Shown here: positions 26,010 through 36,656 of the stretch, in pieces
Position numbering within the stretch: position 1 is the stretch's first letter
Layout: each line of letters begins with the position of its first letter
DNA from: Flavobacterium sp. UBA6721
GTDB taxonomy: Bacteria > Bacteroidota > Bacteroidia > Flavobacteriales > Flavobacteriaceae
Assembly (NCBI GenBank): GCA_002454195.1
Contig: DKIJ01000002.1
Coordinates: forward strand, 1-64,000
Length of the DNA: 64,000 nt
Direction of reading: 5' to 3'
Notes under the pieces: model-generated
What the model saw: the letters and a program-made list of their open reading frames with translations, nothing else
Told to the model about the DNA's origin: nothing
Database searches by the model: none
Position numbers and translations under genes: made by a program

Positions 26010-27203
26010 TTATTCGTAAGTCTCTTTATTCACTGAAGAGAAAATATTTTGAGCATTACCTAAGATTTTGATAAATCCTTTAGCATCTTCAGATGTCCAG
26101 GCGTTGTTCATTTCTCCGTATTGACCAAAACCAGTGTTCATTAAGTCGTTTTCTGATTCGATACCATCTAATGAGAAGTGATATGGTTTCAATGAAACAA
26201 ATACTTTTCCGTTTACTGTTTTTTGAGTATCTTCTAAGAAAGTCTCGATATTACGCATTACAGGATCCAAGAACTGTCCTTCGTGGAATAACATTCCGTA
26301 CCAGTTTCCTAATTGTTCTTTCCAGTATTGTTGCCATTTACCTAAAGTGTGTTTCTCTAATAAATGGTGTGCTTTGATAATGATAAGTGGAGCAGCAGCT
26401 TCAAAACCAACTCTTCCTTTAATTCCAATAATAGTGTCACCCACGTGAATGTCTCTACCGATTGCATAAGCATTCGCTAATTTTTCTAAAGCAACAATAT
26501 TATTTGATGGTTTGTCAGCAACTCCGTTGATAGCTACTAATTCTCCTTTTTTGAATTCTAAAGTCACTTTTTCTTCACCTTCTTTTTGTAATTGAGAAGG
26601 GTAAGCTTCGCTTGGAAGTGGATCTTTTGAAGTCAAAGTTTCTTTTCCACCAACAGAAGTTCCCCAAAGCCCTTTGTTGATAGAATATTGTGCTTTTTCC
26701 CAAGAATAGTGTACTCCGTTTTTGATTAAGTAATCTACTTCTTCTTGTCTTGATAATTTCAAGTCACGTATAGGAGTGATGATTTCGATTTCCGGCGCAA
26801 TCGTTTGGAAAATTAAGTCAAAACGAATTTGGTCGTTTCCAGCCCCTGTACTTCCGTGAGCAATTGCACTCGCCCCAACTGATTTAGCATATTTAATAGC
26901 CTCAATCGCCTGAAAAACACGCTCAGCACTTACTGAAAGCGGGTAGGTGTTGTTCTTTAAAACATTACCGTAGATTAAATATTTAATCGCTTTGTCATAA
27001 TATTTGTCAAGAATAGTAAGATTAGCGTGTTGAGCACTTCCTAATTCGTAAGCTCTCTTTTCGATGGCAGCTAATTCTTCTTCATCAAAACCTCCTGTAT
27101 TAATTAATACGGTGTGAACTTCATATCCTTTTTCATTTTTTAAATATTTAAGGCAATATGAGGTGTCTAGACCTCCACTATAAGCTAATACAACTTTTTT
27201 CAT
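26010..27203 (-). CDS. argG: Argininosuccinate synthase
   Basis: A 397-residue N-type ATP pyrophosphatase that joins citrulline and aspartate. The PP-loop is VVLAYSGGLDTSYCL; further segments AIAHGSTGAGNDQIRFD, SYSINKGLWGTSVGG and the closing YHFSLDGIESENDLM are typical. Full length, with no anomalies. It is second in the operon, 82 bases after the acetyltransferase-like gene. Confidence 0.97.
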   Translation of the reverse strand: MKKVVLAYSGGLDTSYCLKYLKNEKGYEVHTVLINTGGFDEEELAAIEKRAYELGSAQHANLTILDKYYDKAIKYLIYGNVLKNNTYPLSVSAERVFQAIEAIKYAKSVGASAIAHGSTGAGNDQIRFDLIFQTIAPEIEIITPIRDLKLSRQEEVDYLIKNGVHYSWEKAQYSINKGLWGTSVGGKETLTSKDPLPSEAYPSQLQKEGEEKVTLEFKKGELVAINGVADKPSNNIVALEKLANAYAIGRDIHVGDTIIGIKGRVGFEAAAPLIIIKAHHLLEKHTLGKWQQYWKEQLGNWYGMLFHEGQFLDPVMRNIETFLEDTQKTVNGKVFVSLKPYHFSLDGIESENDLMNTGFGQYGEMNNAWTSEDAKGFIKILGNAQNIFSSVNKETYE

Positions 27204-27285
27204 TTTTCTCGATCTATGGGCTGTTAACTGCTCTTTATATAGAACTTAGCGTCCAGCTGATTATATAATTAAATTTTATTCGTTA

Positions 27286-27909
27286 TTATTTGTTCTCTAA
27301 AAAGAGTGCCTGTTTAATTTTTTTCAGGCGATTCCAAATTCTCACATTGAATGGATGTTTTGGTGGGTCTTTTGGTTTTTCGGCAGGATCGTAAAGCATT
27401 CCTGTACACAAACACATTTTATAATCTTTACTCTTTAAGATTTCATAATTGGTGCAGGTTTTACAACCAGACCAAAAAGTAGGGTCACTCGTTAATTCAG
27501 AAAAAGGAACCGGTTTGTATCCTAACTCCGAATTAATTTTCATAACCGCTAAACCTGTTGTGATTCCAAATACTTTTGCACCTGGATATTTTTTTAAAGA
27601 ATAATCAAAGACAAAACTTTTAATTTTCTTAGCTAAACCAAGATTTCTAAAATCAGGATGTACAATCAAACCTGAATGAGCAACAAATTGTCCGTGTTGC
27701 CAACTTTCTATATAGCAAAAACCAGCAAAATCACCATTTTTATCCAAAGCGATAACGGCATCCCTATTGGTCATTTTCTTTTGGATATATTCGGGAGTTC
27801 TTTTAGCAATTCCGGTTCCTCTCAATTTGGCAGAAGATTCTATAGTATCACAGATAATTTCTGCATACTTAAAATGTTCTTCTTGAGCTATAAGGATAGA
27901 AATATTCAT
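27286..27909 (-). CDS. GNAT acyltransferase, likely first enzyme of the arginine operon
   Basis: A 207-residue GNAT-fold protein opening the arg/pro operon. The acyl-CoA loop is RNLGLA (88-93) after the strand HSGLIVHPDF. The C-terminal third is unusual: Cys149, Cys152, Cys166 and Cys168 (CKTC...CLC) look like a metal-binding cluster or knuckle. No argA or argJ gene is visible here, so the best inference is that this enzyme acylates glutamate, possibly with succinyl-CoA, to feed argB. Family homologues in Bacteroidota sit at this same position. Function unproven. Confidence 0.8.
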   Translation of the reverse strand: MNISILIAQEEHFKYAEIICDTIESSAKLRGTGIAKRTPEYIQKKMTNRDAVIALDKNGDFAGFCYIESWQHGQFVAHSGLIVHPDFRNLGLAKKIKSFVFDYSLKKYPGAKVFGITTGLAVMKINSELGYKPVPFSELTSDPTFWSGCKTCTNYEILKSKDYKMCLCTGMLYDPAEKPKDPPKHPFNVRIWNRLKKIKQALFLENK

Positions 27910-27984
27910 TTCAAAAGATGAATTTTAGATTAAAAAAAGTGAAAAAATTATAATTCGATATTGAACCTTTTTTGAAATTGTCTG

Positions 27985-27992
27985 CAAAATTA
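27985..27992 (-). promoter_or_regulatory. Candidate -7 box for the arg/pro operon
   Basis: The minus strand reads TAATTTTG, matching TAnnTTTG, about 76 bases before the GNAT start. The -33 TTG is displaced, so only moderate support. The 425-base gap 27910-28334 otherwise holds a GC-rich patch near 28150-28200 (TCCGTACTTCGGGCGAAGCG) that I cannot name, and no credible gene. Confidence 0.4.
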
Positions 27993-28334
27993 ACATAATA
28001 ATGCCAACTTGAAATATTGTGACAGAATAAAATGTTTAAAATTTTGTTTTTTGGATATATTAATCCAACGGATAACGGCTGTAATTTCAATTTTGGACAA
28101 ATAAAAAATAATGAATAAATAGACAAAAAAGCGTTTAGATACTATATAAGTATCCGTACTTCGGGCGAAGCGATAGCTTTGTCTATCCGTGACAATGTGG
28201 TGATATGTACACTTTTGTAATTCATTGATGCAAAAATACACTTAATTTTTCAATTTGAACAGGCTTTTATAATTTATTTTAATATTTGATTTGTTTTTTG
28301 TAACTATTTGAATAGTAAACAAATACGTTTTTAA

Positions 28335-29519
28335 TTACAATTTGTTTTTCATCAAAATGCCTTTCAGTTTTACTTTTAAATCTTCCCCTGTGTTATAAAC
28401 CATTTGTTCGTTACTAGGAAAAGGAAGTAATTTTCTTGAAAAATAAGGATAGTACGACTCATCTGTAGCTCTTTTATCACCGTTGTAGGTTGAGTAATCA
28501 TTTTTGAAAATAAATTCAGAAGCGATAGGGAACGAGTGTAAGAGTTGTTTGTTTTTAAAATCGAGATAATCCACATTTGCCATAATTTGGCACGCTTTAA
28601 ATTGGTTGGACTCTTTAATTCGAATGACAATTGTTTTCAAATTATCTACTTTAATAGCCTTTCCTAAGCTATCTTTTACAATTCTACCATTTTTATCCAG
28701 CAGGTCTTTCACACCATCTTTAATTTGTTTTTCCTTAACGAATTCTTTTTCTTTGATTTGTTCTGGACTGATGTTTATTGTTCTAAAATCAACAACAATT
28801 TGGTAATCATATTTAACTTGTTTTTGAATCGTTTTATGATAAACGGTCCAAATGTCATTGAGACCTAAAGTGTTAAAATCTAATAAATCAGCTTGCAAAT
28901 CCGAAGGGATAATCATATTCGTTTGATTGCGTAAAACCACAGATACATAATGTTTTCCTTTACTTAAAGCCTCTTCCTGAAGTTGAAGTGTGTTTTGATA
29001 ATTTGGGTTAATTTGGTTCAAATACACTAAATCATCATAGGCTTTTCTAATATCCATTTTGTTTGACGACTTTAGTAAAGCCAAACTATTTGCATATAAA
29101 AATTTAGACAAGGCATTTTTGCTGTCTACAATTTGTTTGTTGTAATTATCAAAAGTGAATTTTGCATTTCTCCCTTCTTTGATTAATTGTAATGGAAGCA
29201 ACGGTTTGATTTTTTCCTGACGATTATTTAATTGCAAGTAAGTGTTGTAAATACGTTCCAAATTAGCCGTATTTTTATCTTGTTCTAATAAATTCAAGTT
29301 GTTTAAATCTCTTTCGGTCGCTTTAAAAAAAGCTTCTTCCAGGAGATATACATAATCCTGGTTTCCTTTCTTGTCTTTATTAGCACGCAAATTAGCAATG
29401 GCATTGTCTATAGCTTCATCATAATTCCCAGAGGTCAATAAATTTCTAGTTTGTTTAACGCCACAAGAAAAGAATTGTAAAAAAGTAAAAAGTAGGAGTA
29501 ATATTTTTTTCATTTTCAA
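28335..29519 (-). CDS. Conserved lipoprotein with TPR-like N-terminal half
   Basis: A 394-residue protein with a lipoprotein signal: MKMKKILLLLFTFLQFFSCG with Cys19. The N-terminal half is helical with repeat-like units (LTSGNYDEAIDNAIANL, YLLEEAFFKATERDLNNL, KAYDDLVYLNQINPNY), the layout of tetratricopeptide-like arrays. The C-terminal half is strand-rich (YDYQIVVDFRTINISPEQ, DNLKTIVIRIKESNQFK). I know of similar unnamed Bacteroidota lipoproteins but no function. It is alone on the minus strand, 425 bases downstream of the arg promoter region. Confidence 0.75.
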   Translation of the reverse strand: MKMKKILLLLFTFLQFFSCGVKQTRNLLTSGNYDEAIDNAIANLRANKDKKGNQDYVYLLEEAFFKATERDLNNLNLLEQDKNTANLERIYNTYLQLNNRQEKIKPLLPLQLIKEGRNAKFTFDNYNKQIVDSKNALSKFLYANSLALLKSSNKMDIRKAYDDLVYLNQINPNYQNTLQLQEEALSKGKHYVSVVLRNQTNMIIPSDLQADLLDFNTLGLNDIWTVYHKTIQKQVKYDYQIVVDFRTINISPEQIKEKEFVKEKQIKDGVKDLLDKNGRIVKDSLGKAIKVDNLKTIVIRIKESNQFKACQIMANVDYLDFKNKQLLHSFPIASEFIFKNDYSTYNGDKRATDESYYPYFSRKLLPFPSNEQMVYNTGEDLKVKLKGILMKNKL

Positions 29520-29600
29520 AAATTTAGAACAAATATATTTTTTTTAAAATTAAATTGTCCAAATACATGCCAATTTGATTCAAGATTGTATATAAAACAA

Positions 29601-29636
29601 CAAAGCCGTCAAAATTTGTTTCATTTGACGGCTTTG
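29601..29636 (-). terminator. Terminator of the sugar permease gene
   Basis: CAAAGCCGTCAAA (29601-29613) pairs with TTTGACGGCTTTG (29624-29636), directly after the permease stop on the minus strand. Confidence 0.75.
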
Positions 29637-29657
29637 CTGTTAGTTTTTTATTAATTT

Positions 29658-31127
29658 TTAATGTCCTCCACCTTCGGATTCCACGTGTGTTATTCCTTGT
29701 TTTTTTAGAATTTTAGGGCAATAAAAACCGTAAAATGCCAAATAAGCAAAACCTAAAAGCGGTATAATATATGAAAAGTGCGTCCAAGAAATTCCAAAAA
29801 TTCCTTCTGGACTACTTAAGTCAAAATCACAAATTTTACCTTGAATTAATGGAATAACTCCTCCACCTAAAATCATCATAATTAAGAAAGAAGAAGCTTT
29901 TCCAGTATTTTTTCCTAAACCAGCAATGGCTAAGTCAAAAATAGAAGGCCACATAATAGACAAGAATAATCCACCTGATATAAAGAAGAATTTAGCAATC
30001 TCTTTATCCGGAAATACAAGTCCTAATAACATCATTGCTAAACCAGAGATTCCATATAACATAAGTGTTTTTCCGGCATTTTTACCTCCAAGAAAACTCA
30101 TAAAAATGAACAATAATATCCAAATAGGGTAGATGTAAAAAGCAGAAACATCATGTTTTGCAAAAACATTAGCACCTATAATTACTCCGAAAGCGATAGT
30201 AGGAACAATGAATTTTAAAAGTAAATTTACCGTTTTAGAAGTGTTAAAAACATTCACTCCTCCGTTCCAACGACCAATCATTAAACTTCCCCAATACAAC
30301 GCAATAAATGGAGGGATGGCTTCCTCTAAAATATTTCCAAATTCAGCTGTTTTTAATAGAGCTGGAAGATTACTAATGATAGAAACTTCAGTACCTACAT
30401 AAATGAAAATAGCTAACATTCCCAAGTATAATTGTGGGTAATCAAGTATTGTGAAGTTTTTATGTCCGTGCTCAATAACAGCTTCTTCTTCCTTAACAGG
30501 ATCTTCAATTTTAGAAAAAAGCATAAAAAGAGCCACAATTATAAAAGTGCATCCTAAGATGATAAATGGTAGTTTGATATCTTCTAGTGAAAGTGAAGTG
30601 TTTTTATTGTCTCCCATTCCAAATAATGCAATTCCTAACAAAATAGCACCAATTGTGGTTCCAAATGAGTTAACTCCTCCGGCTAATGTTAAACGATGAG
30701 CTCCAGTAACAGGACTTCCCATCTTGATTGCTAATGGGTTAGCAACAATTTGTTGAATTGAAAATCCTAAACCAACTGTGAAAAGGGCAGCTAAGAAAAA
30801 TCCAAAACTTTCCATTGTGGCAGCTGGAACAAATAAGAAAGATCCAACAGCTGATAGTACTAATCCTCCTGCTAATGTTTTTTTGTAACCAAATTTTTGC
30901 AATACATCTGATTTCAAAGAAATTAGAAAAAAGATAATAGAACCCACAAAATAAGCCGCATAAAATGCCCAGGCTACTAGTTGTGATTGAACTTGTGATA
31001 GGGTAAATACTTTTTTAAATACAGGTATCAAAATGTCGTTTGCAGATCCTACAAATCCCCAGAAGAAAAAAACGGTTACAAGGGAGATGAATTGTCCCCA
31101 TTTGGTTTGTAAATTTTCAGAATTCAT
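29658..31127 (-). CDS. Sugar:H+ symporter, FHS family (FucP/NagP-like), probable N-acetylglucosamine permease
   Basis: A 489-residue inner-membrane carrier with about twelve membrane segments. FFFWGFVGSANDILIPVFKKVF, FYAAYFVGSIIFF and FSIQQIVANPLAIKMG are the hallmarks of the fucose/glucose-galactose symporter family. It is divergent from a GH20 hexosaminidase, so N-acetylglucosamine (or a chitobiose-derived sugar) is a reasonable substrate guess, by context only. The His-containing loop (EEEAVIEHGHKNFTILDY) follows the middle of the protein. Confidence 0.9.
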   Translation of the reverse strand: MNSENLQTKWGQFISLVTVFFFWGFVGSANDILIPVFKKVFTLSQVQSQLVAWAFYAAYFVGSIIFFLISLKSDVLQKFGYKKTLAGGLVLSAVGSFLFVPAATMESFGFFLAALFTVGLGFSIQQIVANPLAIKMGSPVTGAHRLTLAGGVNSFGTTIGAILLGIALFGMGDNKNTSLSLEDIKLPFIILGCTFIIVALFMLFSKIEDPVKEEEAVIEHGHKNFTILDYPQLYLGMLAIFIYVGTEVSIISNLPALLKTAEFGNILEEAIPPFIALYWGSLMIGRWNGGVNVFNTSKTVNLLLKFIVPTIAFGVIIGANVFAKHDVSAFYIYPIWILLFIFMSFLGGKNAGKTLMLYGISGLAMMLLGLVFPDKEIAKFFFISGGLFLSIMWPSIFDLAIAGLGKNTGKASSFLIMMILGGGVIPLIQGKICDFDLSSPEGIFGISWTHFSYIIPLLGFAYLAFYGFYCPKILKKQGITHVESEGGGH

Positions 31128-31263
31128 AATTTTTTAGTTGTTTTTTAAAGGTGTGTTTTTTTATATCGGGTAAAAGTATTTTTTAAAATTTGAAAAAAAA
31201 AATATTATGTAGTTAAAATCGGTTTTTTTGAACGATAAATACAGGGTATTGTTCAAAATGGAA

Positions 31264-31271
31264 TATTTTTG
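31264..31271 (+). promoter_or_regulatory. Candidate -7 box for the GH20 gene
   Basis: TATTTTTG matches TAnnTTTG in the divergent gap between the permease and hexosaminidase, 129 bases before the hexosaminidase ATG. No convincing -33 element. Confidence 0.3.
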
Positions 31272-31399
31272 TTAAATTTATCCATATCCGACCTCTTTTT
31301 TGATTTTAATAAGATTCAAAAATTACTGTTTTTACGGACTAATAAAACCTTTTAACTAAAAAAGTTTAAACAGCTAATTTTCTTAAAAATTTTTACAGT

Positions 31400-33424
31400 A
31401 TGAAATATGTTATTTTGTCTTTGTTTACCTATGTCATGGTTCAAGCTCAAATCAAGAAAGAGGATTTGAATTTGATGCCTTGGCCACAATCTGTTTCATT
31501 GTCGAATGCTTCGTTTGTTTTAAACAAGAATTTCAGTATTAATTGTAAGGCTGAAGCCAATTCAAGAGTGTTTAAAGCGGCTACCCAATTTTTGAGAAAT
31601 TTAGACGAAAGATCAGGTTTGTTTTTTAATCAAGGTTTTGTTACTTCAACAGATGCATTGCCTCAAGCGGATTTGCAAATCAATTGTAGTCGAACAGGTA
31701 AAATTGTTTTAAATGAAGACGAAAGCTATCATTTAAAAGTGACATCAACTAAGATTGAAATTACGGCAACTACCGATTTAGGTGCATTACATGCTTTAGC
31801 TACTTTGTCGCAACTACTTCACAATAATGGAACTCAATTTTATTTTCCTGGAGTTGAAATTGATGACAAACCCAGATTTGCTTGGCGTGGTTTGATGATT
31901 GATGCTTCCCGACATTTTCAGACCGTCGATGTAATTAAGCGCAATTTGGACGGGATGGCAGCCATGAAAATGAATGTTTTTCACTGGCATTTAGTAGATG
32001 ATCAAGGCTGGAGAATTGAATTGAAAAACCTACCTAAATTGACAGCATTGGGTTCAGATGGGCAATATTACACCCAAGAGGAGATCAAAAATATTGTAAA
32101 ATATGCCGATGAAAAAGGGATAATGGTGATTCCAGAAATCGATGTTCCCGGTCACGCTTCGGCTTTATTATCGGTTTTTCCAGAAATTGGAAGTCAAACC
32201 ACTTCCAAATATGCAATTTCTAGAAAATCAGGAATTCACGATGCGGCTCTCGATCCAACGAATCCTAAAACCTATCAAATACTAGAAGCTATTTTTGACG
32301 AAGTTTGTCCGTTGTTTCCAAGTACTTATTTTCACATAGGTGGTGACGAAAATAATGGGAAGGAATGGAATGCTAATGCTAAAATTCAGGAATTTAAGAA
32401 AAAGAACAAACTGGAAACGAATCATGATTTGCAAACCTATTTCAATATGAAATTGGTTCCGATGCTCAAAAAGCATGGCAAACAATTGATGGGATGGGAG
32501 GAAATCATGACGCCAGAAATGTCTAAAGAAGCTATTATTCATGCTTGGCGCGGAGTCAATGAAGGTTTACAGCCGGGCGCTTCTCTTGCCGCTGCGGCCA
32601 AAAATGGTTATAAAACATTGCTTTCAAATGGGTATTATATTGATTTGATGTTGTCTGTTGATTCCCATTATCTAAATGACCCAATGCCTAAAAATGTGAC
32701 TTTTACTGAGGAGGAACAAGTTCGAATTCTGGGTGGAGAGGCTACAATGTGGAGCGAACTGGTTACACCATTGACTATTGATTCCCGTATTTGGCCCAGA
32801 ACAGCCGCAATTGCAGAGCGTTTATGGTCGAATGAAAATGTTAGGGATTTGGAAGATATGCGCCGAAGATTGCGTAAAATTTCTTTTTATTTAGAGAAAA
32901 TAGGTTTGACACATATTCGAAACAAAGAAGTGATTTTGCGAAATATTTCTAATAACCAAGGCATTAAAGCGCTCAATGATTTTACCAATATCTGCGAACC
33001 TTATAAAATTTACAAACGCAATGGAGGCGGGAAGAAGTACTTTATGTATTCGCCTTTGACCTTGTTTGCTGATGCCTGTGCTGCCGATGCTCCAGATGCG
33101 TATGAGTTTAACAAAATGGTTAATCGATACCTAACAGACAAAGATGATTCATCAAAAACGGAGATTGTGTATTATTTAAATAAATGGATCAATATGGATG
33201 TCGAGCTGAATGTGTTTAGTAAAAATGCACCTCTAATTCAACCGGTATTGCCTTTAGCCAAACAATTAAGTACAGTAGCAACGGAATTGGTTTCTAGCTG
33301 GGAGAAAAAGCAAAGTCCTGATAAAGCACTGTTGAAAACAGCTTTAGAACAAATCAATACTCGCAATAATGCCGATGTGGAACTGGCTATTTATAACAGT
33401 CTGATGAAATTATCGGAATTGTAA
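31400..33424 (+). CDS. Beta-N-acetylhexosaminidase, GH20, secreted
   Basis: A 674-residue enzyme with signal peptide MKYVILSLFTYVMVQAQ. The N-terminal GH20b domain (about 25-155) precedes the barrel (FAWRGLMIDASRHFQTVDVIKRNLDGMAAMKMNVFHWHLVDDQGWRIE). The catalytic pair is Asp316-Glu317 in HIGGDE, where Glu is the general acid and Asp orients the acetamido group. C-terminal helices follow after the LWSNE segment. It releases terminal GlcNAc or GalNAc from glycans or chitooligosaccharides in the periplasm or at the surface. Paired divergently with a likely GlcNAc permease. Confidence 0.95.
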   Translation: MKYVILSLFTYVMVQAQIKKEDLNLMPWPQSVSLSNASFVLNKNFSINCKAEANSRVFKAATQFLRNLDERSGLFFNQGFVTSTDALPQADLQINCSRTGKIVLNEDESYHLKVTSTKIEITATTDLGALHALATLSQLLHNNGTQFYFPGVEIDDKPRFAWRGLMIDASRHFQTVDVIKRNLDGMAAMKMNVFHWHLVDDQGWRIELKNLPKLTALGSDGQYYTQEEIKNIVKYADEKGIMVIPEIDVPGHASALLSVFPEIGSQTTSKYAISRKSGIHDAALDPTNPKTYQILEAIFDEVCPLFPSTYFHIGGDENNGKEWNANAKIQEFKKKNKLETNHDLQTYFNMKLVPMLKKHGKQLMGWEEIMTPEMSKEAIIHAWRGVNEGLQPGASLAAAAKNGYKTLLSNGYYIDLMLSVDSHYLNDPMPKNVTFTEEEQVRILGGEATMWSELVTPLTIDSRIWPRTAAIAERLWSNENVRDLEDMRRRLRKISFYLEKIGLTHIRNKEVILRNISNNQGIKALNDFTNICEPYKIYKRNGGGKKYFMYSPLTLFADACAADAPDAYEFNKMVNRYLTDKDDSSKTEIVYYLNKWINMDVELNVFSKNAPLIQPVLPLAKQLSTVATELVSSWEKKQSPDKALLKTALEQINTRNNADVELAIYNSLMKLSEL

Positions 33425-33444
33425 TATTCAATCTCTTGAAAAAA

Positions 33445-33476
33445 AACTCGTTTATCTGATTGTGGATAAACGAGTT
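33445..33476 (+). terminator. Terminator of the GH20 gene
   Basis: AACTCGTTTATC (33445-33456) pairs with GATAAACGAGTT (33465-33476), followed by nine T. Confidence 0.9.
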
Positions 33477-33530
33477 TTTTTTTGTTTGATGAGATAGTGA
33501 TATTAATTGCTATTCATTTTGCTCATTTTG

Positions 33531-33649
33531 ATGAGATTCCTCCTTCGTCGGAATGACAAACAGGGTGTTAATTTTTGTTTGAAAAAAGGAATGTTATTTA
33601 CCTAATCTACTTCCGCAATCTTGTCATTCCGACGAAGGAGGAATCTCAT
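33531..33649. repeat. Palindromic element with perfect 29-bp inverted arms
   Basis: ATGAGATTCCTCCTTCGTCG... (33531-33559) and its exact reverse complement (33621-33649) enclose 61 bases of AT-rich DNA. The arms contain the phrase GTCATTCCGACGAAGGAGG, known to me as a repeated flavobacterial motif related to the element at 2430-2546. It occupies most of the 306-base gap after the hexosaminidase. Probably a MITE-like or REP-like element. Confidence 0.85.
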
Positions 33650-33730
33650 TAAGTAATTCGATAAAGTTGCTCATAGTTGCGGGCACGGAAAAAATTTTGG
33701 GGCTAAAGGGGGTGAAATTTGTTAAGTATT

Positions 33731-34141
33731 TTAATATTTGAATGAATACCATATAATTGGTATTGCAACAAAAAAAAGAATATTGAAAATTATATCAATT
33801 GGTCTTTGTTTCATGTTTTTTTTAGTGGTTTTTTCTCCGGTTTTTATTTCAATCAAAAGATCAGGGAGTCTAGAGATCATAATCAATGCGGCAGCAATTA
33901 CTAATAGAATATTGTAGAAATGATTAATTGCATAAAAATATCCTACTGTAAGAATAATTGAAAATATGAAAAACACAATTTCTGAATAAAGTGATTGTTT
34001 AATCATTTTGTTTACACCAGAACTTTTGGATGCTGGTAAACTCATAATAATATTTAGTGAGCGGAAAATAAAACTTAATAAATTAATTCCAACAAATGTT
34101 AGGATTATCAGAGCAATAACTGTTTTTAAAATAATTATCAT
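33731..34141 (-). CDS. Small membrane protein of unknown function
   Basis: A 136-residue protein with four predicted membrane helices: IIILKTVIALIILTFVGINLL, EIVFFIFSIILTVGYFYAI, FYNILLVIAAALIMISRL and IIFNILFFVAIPIIWYSF. A basic loop (IKTGEKTTKKNMKQRP) lies between the last two and should face the cytosol. I recognise no family. It reads the same way as the small helical protein upstream (34259-34597), about 117 bases apart. Confidence 0.6.
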   Translation of the reverse strand: MIIILKTVIALIILTFVGINLLSFIFRSLNIIMSLPASKSSGVNKMIKQSLYSEIVFFIFSIILTVGYFYAINHFYNILLVIAAALIMISRLPDLLIEIKTGEKTTKKNMKQRPIDIIFNILFFVAIPIIWYSFKY

Positions 34142-34258
34142 GACAATAGTTTTTTTAGTTTTTCAAGATTTTTTTTAATCTTATGTTAATTTATGAAACT
34201 TACTTAATTATTTCATGTAAGATGTAAAGTATCTGTTGTAGAGTTGCTTATGTGTTTG

Positions 34259-34597
34259 TTATGACAAATCTTTTTTTACAATATCAAGAAATTGTTTTTG
34301 AATATTGTCAATTGCTTCGTGATAATTAATCCATTTAGTACGATATCTTACCAACCTTTTTTTAGAATCAGATTTCAGTTCTCCCACTAAATCTGCATTT
34401 AGAATATCAGCTTTGTGTTTAATCATAACTAAATTATTTTGTGCATCTTCTGTTCTTCCTTTGTAATTTTTGATAACTTCATAAAGTTTTGCTATGTAAC
34501 TTTCTATGTGATAGTACGATTGGTGTTTTAATTTATAGTTTTCTATCCATTCTTTTCTGAAATTAACTTCTTTTTCAATATCTTCAAAAGTTTTCAT
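34259..34597 (-). CDS. Small helical protein of unknown function
   Basis: A 112-residue soluble, charged and almost entirely helical protein (MKTFEDIEKEVNFRKEWIEN, IAKLYEVIKNYKGRTEDAQNN, YHEAIDNIQKQFLDIVKK). It might form a coiled coil. There is no signal peptide, membrane helix or known motif. Codon use looks like that of neighbours. Function unknown. Confidence 0.55.
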   Translation of the reverse strand: MKTFEDIEKEVNFRKEWIENYKLKHQSYYHIESYIAKLYEVIKNYKGRTEDAQNNLVMIKHKADILNADLVGELKSDSKKRLVRYRTKWINYHEAIDNIQKQFLDIVKKDLS

Positions 34598-34831
34598 TGT
34601 GATTTATGTTTAATAGTTTTAATCATTAAGCTTGTACAAGTAAATTTATTATAGATAATTTGAGCTATTTTGTATCAAATTAAATTGTTATGTATAATTT
34701 TAAAACTTTTCTGCGTTTTTCAAAAATAGTTTATATTCATACTAAAAGTTGAAAAATCTATTGATTAGTTTTCAACAAAAACCAGTTTTGAATTCCTTTT
34801 ATAAGAATGCTAATAAGAAGCTTATTTTTTG

Positions 34832-34839
34832 TACTTTTG
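34832..34839 (+). promoter_or_regulatory. Candidate -7 box for the ABC-F gene
   Basis: TACTTTTG is a full TAnnTTTG match, 25 bases before the ABC-F ATG, a spacing also seen for pyrR. No clear -33 TTG. Confidence 0.45.
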
Positions 34840-34854
34840 CGGCAAATTTTATAA

Positions 34855-36483
<1,629 letters not shown>

Positions 36484-36501
36484 TTGAGTTCTACACGAAA
36501 T

Positions 36502-36583
36502 AACACCTCCCTAGCCCTCCTCAAGGAGGGAATTGTTACTAAGTAATCTGAGGCTTCCCCTCTTGAGAGGGGTTAGGGGTGTG
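36502..36583. repeat. Imperfect palindromic repeat (CCCTCCTCAAGGAGGG type)
   Basis: CACCTCCCTAGCCCTCCTC (from 36504) and its imperfect inverse, CCCCTCTTGAGAGGGGTTA (from 36557), make a large hairpin with small palindromes in each arm (CCCTCCTCAAGGAGGG, CCCCTCTTGAGAGGGG). A known flavobacterial type of intergenic repeat. It sits between the ABC-F gene and the GH95 remnant. Confidence 0.75.
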
Positions 36584-36601
36584 TAAAGAATATTATTCAA
36601 T

Positions 36602-36639
36602 AAAAAAGGCAGTTTCAAAATGATGAAACTGCCTTTTTT
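36602..36639. terminator. Bidirectional terminator
   Basis: AAAAAAGGCAGTTTCA and TGAAACTGCCTTTTTT form a 16-bp stem with a six-base loop, between the ABC-F gene and the convergent GH95 remnant. Confidence 0.85.
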
Positions 36640-36656
36640 GTTTGGGTTTTATTGAC

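Noticed and set aside
27911..28241. Two small minus-strand ORFs upstream of the arg operon
   Set aside because: No family features, and they overlap the likely promoter region of the arg operon.
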